Notes: generated from the sequence alone by a model not told the origin. Numbered from the stretch's first letter, positions 1-7,487 are shown. The stretch is DNA of 19,330 nucleotides from an uncultured Bacilli bacterium (GCA_947630865.1 CANRJE010000015.1:1-19330); one strand, 5' to 3'. Numbers and translations: made by a program.

Positions 1-646
1 AGTAAACATCTTCCCCTTTCTTTTTCATTGGAACGATTACAGTTTGAGCTTCTATTTCTTTATAACCTTGTGCAACTTCATGAGAAGCAAGTCCTGTTCC
101 ACATCTAGTACAATATGGAACTATTTTAACTCCTTCATAAAATAGTCCTTCATCAAAGAATTTCTTTAAAATATACCATTCTGTTTCAATATAATTATTA
201 TCATAAGTTACATAAGGATGCTTTAAATCGATAAATTGTCCCATTTTGGTAGTTAAATCAGAAAAAGCCTTTTCATTTTTCCAAACGATTTCTCTACATT
301 TTTCATTAAATTCTTTAATACCATATTTTTCAATATCATTTTTATTTTTAAAGCCTAATGTTTTTTCGACTTCAACTTCAACTGGTAAACCATGTGTATC
401 CCAACCTACTTTTCTTAAAACTTTGTAACCTTGCATCGTTTTATATTTACAAAATGTGTCTTTTAAAAACTTAGCAACCATGTGATGAAGTCCTGGAAAA
501 CCATTGGCTGTTGCTGGTCCATCATAGAAAACAAAGTTTTCCTTTCTATTTTCTTGACATTTGGAAAGAATATCCATTTGTTCCCATTTTTCACTTATTT
601 TAGTTTCTACTTCACTTGTTTTTTCTTTTTCTAATTCTTTAAACAT
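1..646 (-). CDS. ileS: Isoleucyl-tRNA synthetase, N-terminal part (cut by window edge)
   Basis: Class I aminoacyl-tRNA synthetase that charges tRNA-Ile with isoleucine in the cytoplasm. The first 215 codons are present; the 3' end lies outside the window. The nucleotide-binding HIGH-type motif is seen as GFPGLHH within FYDGPATANG..GLHH near residue 50, followed by WDTHGLPVEVEVE, PYVTYDNNYIETEW and the zinc-type CTRCG. These blocks fit the eukaryote-like (type 2) IleS found in many Clostridia and Mollicutes relatives. The ATG at 646 is preceded by AGGAGG with 5-base spacing. It is transcribed behind an Ile-specific T-box leader, which independently supports the amino acid assignment. ValS is the nearest alternative, but the T-box specifier reads AUC. 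Confidence 0.95.
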   Translation of the reverse strand, partial: MFKELEKEKTSEVETKISEKWEQMDILSKCQENRKENFVFYDGPATANGFPGLHHMVAKFLKDTFCKYKTMQGYKVLRKVGWDTHGLPVEVEVEKTLGFKNKNDIEKYGIKEFNEKCREIVWKNEKAFSDLTTKMGQFIDLKHPYVTYDNNYIETEWYILKKFFDEGLFYEGVKIVPYCTRCGTGLASHEVAQGYKEIEAQTVIVPMKKKGEDVY

Positions 647-661
647 ATTATCCTCCTAAAA

Positions 662-694
662 TAAAAAAGAACTCTTCAAAAGGACGAAGAGTTC
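662..694 (-). terminator. T-box-controlled intrinsic terminator
   Basis: The 9-bp stem GAACTCTTC/GAAGAGTTC (686-694 with 669-677) has an 8-base loop and is followed by a T-run. The 5' side of the stem directly abuts the T-box motif, so it can alternatively form the antiterminator with it. This is the regulated terminator of the ileS leader. Confidence 0.93.
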
Positions 695-882
695 GTGTTA
701 CCACCTTAATTTAATCTATCATATTATATGATAAATCCTCAAAAACTATAACGCGTTACCGTATTTATCTTATCCATAAATAGCACTTGAAAGTGATTTG
801 TATAAACTAGTTTTATCTATTCTCACCAACCATAGACTCTCTTTAAAACATCTATTTATACCGTCTTTCGCACTTGCTTACA
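662..882 (-). promoter_or_regulatory. T-box riboswitch, isoleucine specifier
   Basis: Leader of ileS that senses uncharged tRNA-Ile and switches from termination to antitermination. On the minus strand the conserved T-box motif AAGGTGGTAACACG lies at 694-707, directly before the terminator stem. A stem I distal-loop block (ATGGTTGGTGAGAATAG) lies around 815-831. The stem I base pairs GAAAG with CTTTC, and the specifier ATC at 795-797 is followed by A and then CTTTC. ATC is an isoleucine codon, matching the downstream gene. Boundaries are approximate; the 5' end is placed just after the promoter. Confidence 0.93.
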
Positions 883-886
883 ACTA

Positions 887-915
887 ATAATAACAAAGTT
901 TTTTCTAAAAATCAA
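887..915 (-). promoter_or_regulatory. Promoter of the T-box/ileS transcript
   Basis: A sigma-A type promoter is read on the minus strand: -35 TTGATT (910-915), 17-base spacer, -10 TATTAT (887-892). Transcription would start near 880, just upstream of T-box stem I. Confidence 0.7.
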
Positions 916-947
916 GAAAATTTAACTTAAACATCAAAAAATATATT

Positions 948-2273
948 TTACTTAAAATCAATATCTAAATCATTTGCTGTTATACAAAATACTGCGTAAA
1001 GAGGAACAGATTTAATATTATTTTTAAAACCAAAATTTTTACTAGAAACTCTAATTCCATATTTTGGATTATATTCTTTCATATAATTATTTAAACTTTT
1101 TGATTTTATATGATTACTAGATTTAACTTCCAAAGGAATTATTAATCCTTTTGTTGATTGTAAAATAAAATCTAATTCGCTGTTAAAATCATTTTTCCAA
1201 TAATTTAAATTTAACCCATTATTTTTTAACGAAGAAGCCACATAATTTTCAGTAAGCATACCAATCATTGCTTCGTTAACAGCTTCCCTATTCTTTATTA
1301 AATAAATAGGAAATTCACTCAAATTAGTAAGAAGACCTACATCATTCATATACAATTTAAATGCATCTAATTCTTCATACATTTTTAAAGGTACTCCTAT
1401 TTTAGTTTTTATACATTTATTTGCAATATTAGCATTTACTAGCCAATTAATTGAATCACCAAAAATGGAACTAGTTCCACCTTTTTGTACTAATTTATAC
1501 TGAAATTTTTTATTTTCTTTAGCTAGTTGAACAGGTATTGAATCAAATGTAGCAATTATCTTAGGTGCATCAGTTATTTCACAATATTTTGTAATATCAC
1601 TTTTATATGATTCAATAATCGATTTTTGATAGTCAATAGCAGTTATCATTGAATTTGAATTGATAAATTCATTTACCACTTCAGGCATACCACCAATAGC
1701 TAAATAATCATAATATAAATCTAATGCCTGAGTATGAAGTAAAGATGGCATTTGTACATTTTTTTTAAAACATTCTTTTATTTTTTCTAATAATAAATCA
1801 TTTTTAGTGTTTATTAAAAATTCATCAAATGATAATGGATATATTGTTAAAAAATCGACCTTACCTACAGGAAAAGAAAATTCTTTTTTATTTACATGAA
1901 TACCAAGTAAGCTTCCAGCACCAATAATATAATATTCAGGTGCTTCTTCATAAAAATATTTTAAAGAAGTTAATGCTCTAGTATTTTTTTGTATTTCATC
2001 AAAAAATATTAAAGTTGTATCTTTATTTATTTTCTTATTAAAAACAATTTCTAAATTCTTAATTATATATTCTGGAGATATATCTTCATCAATTATTTTA
2101 CTAACAATATTATTAGTTTCAAAGTTAACATAAATAATATCCTTAAAATATTCTTTAGCAAATTCTTTTACTAAATAAGTTTTACCTACTTGTCTTGCTC
2201 CGTAAAGCAATAATGGTTTCCTATTTTTTTTATTTTTCCAATTGACTAAATCATTCATAGCTTTTCTTAACAT
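948..2273 (-). CDS. AAA ATPase with DUF4143 domain
   Basis: ATPase of the AAA_14/DUF4143 family, common in multiple copies in anaerobic bacteria and of largely unknown role. It has Walker A GARQVGKT (residues 25-32), Walker B LIFFDEIQ (88-95), and a C-terminal DUF4143 region with a PD-(D/E)xK-like pattern ELDF (366-369) followed by LEVK (381-384). The C-terminal nuclease fold is a family expectation; activity is not shown. At 441 residues it is of usual length. The ATG at 2273 is preceded by AGGTGAT with 4-base spacing. It lies alone between obgE and the ileS leader, with its own promoter flanked by a large inverted repeat. It is probably an accessory gene. A second, only distantly similar member sits at 12961-14166. 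Confidence 0.9.
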   Translation of the reverse strand: MLRKAMNDLVNWKNKKNRKPLLLYGARQVGKTYLVKEFAKEYFKDIIYVNFETNNIVSKIIDEDISPEYIIKNLEIVFNKKINKDTTLIFFDEIQKNTRALTSLKYFYEEAPEYYIIGAGSLLGIHVNKKEFSFPVGKVDFLTIYPLSFDEFLINTKNDLLLEKIKECFKKNVQMPSLLHTQALDLYYDYLAIGGMPEVVNEFINSNSMITAIDYQKSIIESYKSDITKYCEITDAPKIIATFDSIPVQLAKENKKFQYKLVQKGGTSSIFGDSINWLVNANIANKCIKTKIGVPLKMYEELDAFKLYMNDVGLLTNLSEFPIYLIKNREAVNEAMIGMLTENYVASSLKNNGLNLNYWKNDFNSELDFILQSTKGLIIPLEVKSSNHIKSKSLNNYMKEYNPKYGIRVSSKNFGFKNNIKSVPLYAVFCITANDLDIDFK

Positions 2274-2290
2274 CTATATCACCTAGATAT

Positions 2291-2347
2291 AATATACTAC
2301 ATAACTCAGAAAAAATCAATAAAATAATGATTATTTTTGAGTTATGT
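2291..2347 (-). promoter_or_regulatory. ATPase promoter with flanking inverted repeat
   Basis: The minus strand has -35 TTGATT (2314-2319), 17-base spacer, -10 TATATT (2291-2296). The perfect inverted repeat TGAGTTATGT/ACATAACTCA (arms 2299-2308 and 2338-2347) places one arm between -35 and -10 and the other upstream of -35. That geometry suits an operator for a dimeric or looping repressor; the arms could also fold into a long AT-rich hairpin. The regulator is unknown. Confidence 0.6.
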
Positions 2348-2397
2348 GACATTTTTCTGTGTTTTTTTTAATTTATATATCATCATTCATATACAAT

Positions 2398-2433
2398 AAA
2401 AAATACACAAAAAAGAATAGTCGTGTATTTTTT
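2398..2433 (-). terminator. Intrinsic terminator downstream of obgE
   Basis: The 11-bp perfect stem AAAAAATACAC/GTGTATTTTTT (2398-2408 with 2423-2433) lies 54 bases beyond the obgE stop codon and ends in a T-run on the minus strand. Confidence 0.75.
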
Positions 2434-2486
2434 ATATTTATGTCTAAAGTCCCAAAGAATTTTTATAATTATAATTACTATTGTAT

Positions 2487-3758
2487 TTACTTATGATATT
2501 CAAATTCAAAATCAAGAATTTTAACAATCGCTCCTTCTTCTATTCCCATACTTTCTAGTTTATCATCAATTCCCAATTTTCTTAATTTTCTAATAAAACG
2601 ATTGATGCCCTCTTCACTTTGAAAATTTGTCATCTTAAACATTTTTTCTACTTTATCACCATAAATTATATATTCGCCGTTTACTACTTTTATATCAAAT
2701 GGTTTTTCTTCTTCAAATTTATATAAAACATGAGATAGATACTCTCCTTCTTCATATAATTGTGTATTAGGTTCTTTATCTACTAAATCTGCAAGTTTTA
2801 TTAAGACTTCATCTAAACCTTCATTTGAAATTGCTTTTACTTCATAAACATCACATTTAACTTTTTTCTTAAATTCTTCTAAATTCTTTTTAGCTCCTTC
2901 TATATCCATTTTATTAGCTATAACTATCATTGGTTTTTTAATTAATTTTGGACTAAATTTTTCAAGTTCTTTATTGATAGATACAAAATCAGAATAAGGA
3001 TTTCTTCCTTCAAGCCCAGACATATCAACAACATGAGCAATTACTTTCGTTCTTTCAATATGTCTTAAAAATTTATCACCAAGTCCTACCCCTTCACTTG
3101 CTCCTTCAATTAATCCGGGAAGGTCAGCCATCGTAAAACTTCTACCATCTTTTGTTTTAACAACTCCAAGATTTGGCGTTAAGGTTGTAAAATGATAATC
3201 GGCAATCTTTGGTTTTGCTTTACTAACTTTAGATAAAATTGTACTTTTTCCAACGCTTGGAAGTCCGACTAAGCCAACATCAGCAAGTAATTTAAGTTCA
3301 ACTTTTAAAACTTTTTCTTCTCCAGGTTCACCATTTTCAGAGAAATTAGGAGCAGGATTACTTTGCGTTTTAAAAGCCGTATTTCCTCTTCCACCTCTTC
3401 CACCTTTTGCAACTATAACTTCAGAATCAATATCCTTAAGGTCAGCAATAATTAAATTTGTATCATAATCTGTGACTACCGTTCCTTGTGGTACTTTGAT
3501 GATAATATCAGAAGCATTCTTACCATCCATGTTTTTACCACTTCCATTTTCACCTTTTTTTCCTTTAATCGTTTTCATATATCTTAAATCAATTAAAGTA
3601 TGAAGTCCTGTATCAACTTTAAAAATAATACTAGAACCATTTCCACCATTTCCACCAAATGGTCCTCCCATAGGAACAAATTTTTCACGTCTAAAAGCCG
3701 TGCAACCATCTCCACCAGAACCAGCAATAACTTTAATTAATGTTTCATCAATAAACAT
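2487..3758 (-). CDS. obgE: Obg family GTPase
   Basis: Essential GTPase that binds the large ribosomal subunit and links ribosome maturation to stress signalling. The N-terminal glycine-rich Obg fold covers roughly residues 1-158. The G domain shows G1 GLPSVGKST (165-173), switch TT (191-192), G3 DLPG (212-215) and G4 NKMD (282-285). The C-terminal OCT domain covers roughly 340-423, so the protein is full length. ATG at 3758 is preceded by GGAGTGAT. A -10 TATAAT lies at 3785-3790, but its -35 is weak and falls in the repeat at 3806-3859. The repeat may therefore have changed the promoter of this core gene. Confidence 0.97.
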   Translation of the reverse strand: MFIDETLIKVIAGSGGDGCTAFRREKFVPMGGPFGGNGGNGSSIIFKVDTGLHTLIDLRYMKTIKGKKGENGSGKNMDGKNASDIIIKVPQGTVVTDYDTNLIIADLKDIDSEVIVAKGGRGGRGNTAFKTQSNPAPNFSENGEPGEEKVLKVELKLLADVGLVGLPSVGKSTILSKVSKAKPKIADYHFTTLTPNLGVVKTKDGRSFTMADLPGLIEGASEGVGLGDKFLRHIERTKVIAHVVDMSGLEGRNPYSDFVSINKELEKFSPKLIKKPMIVIANKMDIEGAKKNLEEFKKKVKCDVYEVKAISNEGLDEVLIKLADLVDKEPNTQLYEEGEYLSHVLYKFEEEKPFDIKVVNGEYIIYGDKVEKMFKMTNFQSEEGINRFIRKLRKLGIDDKLESMGIEEGAIVKILDFEFEYHK

Positions 3759-3805
3759 AGTATCACTCCAATCAATGTGATTAAATTATAACACAAAATT
3801 TAAAG

Positions 3806-3859
3806 AAAAAGTTCATAATACCAAATATTATAAACTTAAATTCTTTAGGAGGCAATAAG
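3806..3859 (-). repeat. Att-like direct repeat A, with terminator hairpin
   Basis: This is a near-copy of the sequence at 6242-6297. The core 3806-3846 matches in almost every base and includes the hairpin AAGTTTATAATA...TATTATGAACTT followed by T-rich sequence on the minus strand. It would terminate the HipA-like/DUF3037 transcript. Similarity continues, weakened, through CTTATT.C.TCC, which corresponds to the 3' acceptor strand of tRNA-His in the other copy. The pattern resembles the distal att copy left when an element inserts at the 3' end of a tRNA gene. The integration reading is inference. Confidence 0.65.
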
Positions 3860-3924
3860 AATATGAGTTTTGCACCCAAACAGTAAAAGTATTTAGTAAT
3901 ACTTGATGAATTAATCACAACATA

Positions 3925-4695
3925 TTAGAACTTTATTTTCAAGTTAACAAAGTCCTGTACAGTAATTATGTCTCCATAATCTGATAACATTTTTTTGTAA
4001 GATTCTGTTCTACTATTTTTTAATAAATCGTCAATTACAAAAATCAATCTTTTATTCTCCTTTTGTAGCATTATTGCATTTGCAATCCACATTTTTAAAA
4101 TACCTACATAACCAGCATAATTATCTTCAGTTAAAAATATTAGTTTATAATAATTATCACCTATCTTATAATCAAAATTAATATTATTGCCATATTGTTC
4201 TTGAATACTATTTTTTGTTCCACGCTTTTCATAAGAAATATTATTTTCTAACAAATGTTGTTCTATATAAGCTTTACTTTCTTTTTCAGTTATACGTTTA
4301 TCCTTACCAGCTTCATAATACAAATAAATATTTTTTAAATTTTTTAATAAATCATCAAACGTTTCATTTGTATCAATTTCATGTATCTCAAATATAAATT
4401 TGTTTACAAAATATTTTGTTAATTCATCAAGAAGCAATGGATTATCTAAACTAATCCCATTAAAATCGTTGAATAAATTTATGGTAAATTGCTCTTTTAA
4501 ATCATCTACATATTTTTTTAAGAATTGAATATCAGCTTCATCATCAAAATTTTTGACCCTTTTCCAATTATTGATAATAGTCATCTCAAGTTGCTTTGTT
4601 TCAGGATAATGTAGCGTAACTGCTACATTAATTCTTTCATTTCTTTCTAAATTTGGAACATATTTTAAAATTGCATATTTAACTCTAGATTTCAC
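3925..4695 (-). CDS. DUF3037 domain protein
   Basis: The opening KSRVKYAILKYVPNLERNERINVAV is the diagnostic N-terminal block of DUF3037, a family of unknown function usually encoded beside a HipA-like kinase. The rest (about 256 residues) has no recognised motif and no membrane segments. The start is taken as GTG 4695 because GGTGAT sits 4 bases upstream, the same layout as several other starts here. GTG at 4707 is possible but has no site in front of it. The gene overlaps the end of the HipA-like gene by 11 bases, so translation is probably coupled and the products probably act together, perhaps as a regulatory or toxin-antitoxin-like unit. It ends ahead of a hairpin terminator. Confidence 0.85.
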   Translation of the reverse strand: MKSRVKYAILKYVPNLERNERINVAVTLHYPETKQLEMTIINNWKRVKNFDDEADIQFLKKYVDDLKEQFTINLFNDFNGISLDNPLLLDELTKYFVNKFIFEIHEIDTNETFDDLLKNLKNIYLYYEAGKDKRITEKESKAYIEQHLLENNISYEKRGTKNSIQEQYGNNINFDYKIGDNYYKLIFLTEDNYAGYVGILKMWIANAIMLQKENKRLIFVIDDLLKNSRTESYKKMLSDYGDIITVQDFVNLKIKF

Positions 4696-5476
4696 TATTA
4701 TCACCACCTTTAATATTTAATAAATCTAAAATTTCATCAACTCTATTAAATCTTTTATAAATATAATCAACTAACAAATGTTTTTCTCTATCTAAAACAT
4801 TCCAATCGTCGGGAATATTTTTCATAATATTATTAATAAAATCTTTATTAATATTTTTTACTTTCTTTATAAATTTATTCAATTCATTATTAAATTCTTC
4901 ATCAATTTTTATTGATTGAATGATATTATTGAAATTAAATTTATTCAGATTATTAACATCAAATTTTTCATCAATTAACCTTGGCAATTGAAATTCATCC
5001 CAAATGGTTCCTAAACCAAATATGTGAGTATGATCAATCATAAAAATTTTTTTGGAAATTGAATCTATCATTAAATTACCATTATTTCTATCAAAATTTC
5101 CAATTAATAAATCAAATATTAAAATTTTTATAGCATCATTTTTATTTGACGCTTTAGATATCATACCTGAATTTAAAATTGTTAAAGCATTATCATTATA
5201 AAGAGTGCCAAATGCTGTTCCTTCTAACGGAATTATTTCATTTTTTGTTTTATCATTATAATCACTCATTTTGACTTTAATCAGATTATAATTAAAAATT
5301 GGTAATTCAAGGTACTCGCATAAATTTGATGCTATAAACTCATTAACTAACGTTTTTACTCCCTGTTCATTTCCAGGAAATTTTACTATATAGGTTTGCC
5401 CATCATCACACCAAACAACAAATGGTGTTGTGGAACCATTACCTAATTTATTTTTTATCTCAACAATATTAATCAA
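4685..5476 (-). CDS. HipA-like kinase domain protein
   Basis: Small stand-alone kinase of the HipA_2 type, related to the HipA toxin kinase but lacking its other domains. Numbered from GTG 5485, visible elements are GSTTPFVV near residue 17, ATP-lysine block YIVKFPG (K35), NEF (E49), catalytic loop GNFDRNNGN (129-137, D132) and metal-binding IDHTHIF (D151). All expected catalytic residues are present, so it is probably active; the substrate is unknown. TTG 5476 is preferred because GGTGAT lies 4 bases upstream; ATG 5482 and GTG 5485 are alternatives with no room for a site. It is followed by an overlapping DUF3037 gene, the usual partner of this family. The pair lies inside the putative tRNA-His islet. 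Confidence 0.87.
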   Translation of the reverse strand: MINIVEIKNKLGNGSTTPFVVWCDDGQTYIVKFPGNEQGVKTLVNEFIASNLCEYLELPIFNYNLIKVKMSDYNDKTKNEIIPLEGTAFGTLYNDNALTILNSGMISKASNKNDAIKILIFDLLIGNFDRNNGNLMIDSISKKIFMIDHTHIFGLGTIWDEFQLPRLIDEKFDVNNLNKFNFNNIIQSIKIDEEFNNELNKFIKKVKNINKDFINNIMKNIPDDWNVLDREKHLLVDYIYKRFNRVDEILDLLNIKGGDNSEI

Positions 5477-5694
5477 TAGCATCACCCCTATTTGAGTGTT
5501 TCTATTGTACTATCATTTTATCATATTATAATAAATTTTAGTACATTAAAACATTAAAAAAAATTTATTTTACATAATTAAATTTATAAATGTTGAATTG
5601 AATATTATTATACTACAAAAAAGAAATTTTTCAATCCGCTTATAAAATCTCGGAAAGTAATCATTTTTTTATATATTATATCTTGTATCATCCG

Positions 5695-5814
5695 TTAATA
5701 TTTTTGTCTATCTACAATTTGATAATCTTTATAATCTATTTCATGATTAATTTGCCTTGAAGTTAAATATGCAATTTTACAAATATCACCACCAAAATAA
5801 TCATTAAACTTTAA
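5695..5814 (-). pseudogene. Unidentified gene remnant, 39 codons
   Basis: A short open frame encoding FNDYFGGDICKIAYLTSRQ then INHEIDYKDYQIVDRQKY, preceded by an in-frame stop and lacking a start codon. Its amino acid texture (no poly-K/N filler, balanced hydrophobic spacing) looks like real coding sequence, but I do not recognise the family. It lies directly beyond the decayed DUF1016 frame and could be the tail of a neighbouring accessory gene. Confidence 0.35.
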
Positions 5815-5823
5815 CTATAAATA

Positions 5824-6039
5824 TTAAAAATTGGGTTCTTCAACATTTTCAATACTTAGTAATTCACAATAATGAGACCAGTTCAAAATTCCAGACAGTG
5901 TCTGGAATTTTGAATAAATTATATATAGGTTTCGCATATTAAATAAATTACTAACAGAAAATCCTGTTCCTAAAATTTTTCTTAGTTCTTTAGAAAGTTC
6001 TTTCATAATTTGTTTTCCATATTCCTTTTTAATTTTTTT
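5824..6039 (-). pseudogene. DUF1016/YhcG N-terminal domain remnant (a)
   Basis: The open frame reads EYGKQIMKELSKELRKILG, GFSVSNLFNMRNLYIIYSKFQ, TLSGILNWSHYCELLSIE, matching the N-terminal domain of YhcG-like proteins (DUF1016, PDDEXK-type putative nucleases, about 340 residues). Similarity begins before any methionine, right after an in-frame TAG, and stops at the TAA at 5824. The N-terminal tip and the entire C-terminal nuclease domain are missing. A 60-residue gene starting at Met 6006 could be called here, but it would be only a fragment. It is a remnant of an accessory or defence-associated gene within the tRNA-His islet. Confidence 0.8.
5882..5914. repeat. Perfect 16-bp palindrome with 1-base centre
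   Basis: TTCAAAATTCCAGACA is followed by one G and its exact reverse complement. It falls on the KFQTLSGILN codons of the DUF1016 remnant, so part of the symmetry comes from coding sequence. No T-run follows on either strand. Confidence 0.9.
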
Positions 6040-6241
6040 CTAACATTTTAACATTCTTTCTTAATTAGACTTACACATCTTGGTAATTCAATATGTATTT
6101 TTTTCTAATAAATATTTTAGCATAATTTAAACTTTATTTTAATCTCTTGTCTATATAAAATAATATTTTTAAATTTTAATAATATCATAATACTATTTAA
6201 TCACTTTTTTTCACACATATTTTTTATAGACATTTCTACAA

Positions 6242-6297
6242 AAAAAGTTCATAATACCAAGTATTATAAACTTAAAATTCTTATGGGATGGAATAAG
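6242..6297 (-). repeat. Att-like direct repeat B at the tRNA-His 3' end, including terminator
   Basis: This is the partner of 3806-3859 in the same orientation, 2.4 kb away. Reading the minus strand, it covers the last bases of the tRNA-His acceptor strand and then a terminator, AAGTTTATAATA...TATTATGAACTT followed by seven T, at 6242-6275. The arms have one mismatch (T versus C). It terminates tRNA-His transcription. Confidence 0.75.
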
Positions 6298-6360
6298 GGG
6301 ATCGAACCCTTGCATACTAGAGCCACAATCTAGCGTGTTAACCACTTCACCAATTCCATC
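6284..6360 (-). tRNA. tRNA-His (anticodon GTG), CCA encoded
   Basis: Acceptor ATGGAAT pairs with ATTCCAT. The extra G at -1 (6360) pairs with C73, the hallmark of tRNA-His. The anticodon arm is CTAGA-TTGTGGC-TCTAG with GTG in the loop. The T arm reads AAGGG-TTCGATC-CCCTT. CCA is encoded (6284-6286). The gene has its own promoter and a downstream hairpin terminator. It adjoins a probable islet whose far end carries a partial copy of the tRNA 3' flank. Confidence 0.96.
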
Positions 6361-6372
6361 AAAACAATAGAT

Positions 6373-6401
6373 ATATTATCATAAAATGATACTTTTAGCA
6401 A
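6373..6401 (-). promoter_or_regulatory. tRNA-His promoter
   Basis: The minus strand has -35 TTGCTA (6396-6401), 17-base spacer, -10 TAATAT (6373-6378). The predicted start falls a few bases before the tRNA 5' end. Confidence 0.65.
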
Positions 6402-6431
6402 CATTTTATCAACATTTTATCAATATTTTAC
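6399..6431. repeat. Three tandem 11-base units
   Basis: CAACATTTTAT occurs twice in tandem, followed by the variant CAATATTTTAC. The array lies between the divergent tRNA-His and gpsA promoters and just touches the tRNA -35. It may be slippage in AT-rich spacer or a binding array. Confidence 0.7.
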
Positions 6432-6446
6432 GTTATAATATTAAAA

Positions 6447-6476
6447 TTTACTTTAAAATGTGATATATTTTATTAT
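6447..6476 (+). promoter_or_regulatory. Probable gpsA promoter
   Basis: TTTACT (6447-6452) and TATTAT (6471-6476) are separated by 18 bases, close upstream of the GAGAGGA ribosome binding site. The match is moderate in an AT-rich background. Confidence 0.4.
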
Positions 6477-6493
6477 ATGATTGAGAGGAATTT

Positions 6494-7471
6494 ATGAATA
6501 TAGGAATAATTGGATGTGGAGCTTATGCAATTGCTCTTTCTTCACTTTTAGAAAATAAAAATGCTAATATTATGATGTGGACTGCTCTTCAAAGTGAATA
6601 TGAAGAGTTATCTAAAACAAGAAAAAATTCTAAAGTTTTAGATTATGAATTAAATAAAAATGTAAAGTTTACAACTGATATGGATACTTTAATAAATGAA
6701 AATGAGGCTATAATTCTTGCAATACCAGCTAAATTTATAAAATCAACAATCGCTTTAATAAAAAACATTAAAGATAAACCTATTTTAATTGCTACTAAAG
6801 GAATTGAATCTAGTGAAAAAGTTTTAATTCATGAGTATTTAAAAAAAGAATTAAAGATTAAAAAAGTTGCTTCTATATCTGGACCTAGTTTTGCTAAAGA
6901 AGTTGTTACTAAAGAACCAATTGGTCTTACTTTAGCAAGTGAAGATAAAGAAACACTTGATTATTTTTTGAATTTATTTAATAATATTTCTTATTTAACT
7001 CTTGAATTAAGAGAAGATATAATTGGTGTTGAATTATGCGGAATTTTAAAAAATATCATGGCTATATTTTCTGGTATTTTAGATGGGCTTAATATTACCT
7101 ATTCTACTAATGCTAAATTTTTAATGGATGCAAGTTATGAGATAAGAAGAATTATAAAAGAATTTGGAGGAGACAAACATACTTTCTCAACCTATGCTGG
7201 AATGGGAGATTTAATTCTTACTTGTACTAGTGTTCAAAGTAGAAATTATACATTTGGTAAATTAATTGGTGAAGGTGCTGATTTTAAATCTTATCAAGAA
7301 AATACAACAATTGAAGGCTTAGAAAATTTAAATACGATGTATGAACTTTTAAAAGAAAAAGGTATTGAATCGGAAGTAATCGACATTTTATATAAAATTG
7401 TCTATAAAAGTCAACCTAAAGAATTAGTTTTTGAATTTTTAAAAGATAAACCTTGTAGAATTCCTTTTTAA
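6494..7471 (+). CDS. gpsA: Glycerol-3-phosphate dehydrogenase [NAD(P)+]
   Basis: Cytoplasmic enzyme reducing dihydroxyacetone phosphate to sn-glycerol-3-phosphate, the backbone for phospholipids. The N-terminal Rossmann motif is GCGAYA (7-12), ATKGIE lies at 100-105, SGPSFAKEV at 129-137, and LCGILKN carries catalytic Lys186. The substrate/cofactor region holds AGMGDLILTCTS (235-246) and SRNYTFG (249-255). It has 325 residues, normal for the family. GAGAGGA precedes ATG 6494. The third glycine of the usual GxGxxG is alanine here, a tolerated but less common variant. Its terminator overlaps the stop codon. It stands alone on the plus strand. Confidence 0.95.
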   Translation: MNIGIIGCGAYAIALSSLLENKNANIMMWTALQSEYEELSKTRKNSKVLDYELNKNVKFTTDMDTLINENEAIILAIPAKFIKSTIALIKNIKDKPILIATKGIESSEKVLIHEYLKKELKIKKVASISGPSFAKEVVTKEPIGLTLASEDKETLDYFLNLFNNISYLTLELREDIIGVELCGILKNIMAIFSGILDGLNITYSTNAKFLMDASYEIRRIIKEFGGDKHTFSTYAGMGDLILTCTSVQSRNYTFGKLIGEGADFKSYQENTTIEGLENLNTMYELLKEKGIESEVIDILYKIVYKSQPKELVFEFLKDKPCRIPF

Positions 7472-7487
7472 ATCTACAAGGTTTTTT
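7448..7487 (+). terminator. gpsA intrinsic terminator
   Basis: The 12-bp perfect stem AAACCTTGTAGA/TCTACAAGGTTT (7448-7459 with 7473-7484) has a 13-base loop and a T-run. The 5' arm lies inside the last codons of gpsA and the loop contains its stop codon. Confidence 0.9.

Noticed and set aside
246..428. 60-codon plus-strand open frame
   Set aside because: Lies wholly inside ileS on the other strand; low-complexity translation and no ribosome binding site.
3860..3900. Possible remainder of a tRNA gene beyond repeat A
   Set aside because: A few bases resemble a T arm, but no loop consensus, anticodon arm or acceptor pairing can be built; only the short 3' flank similarity is credible.
4215..4397. 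60-codon plus-strand open frame
   Set aside because: Antisense shadow of the DUF3037 gene.
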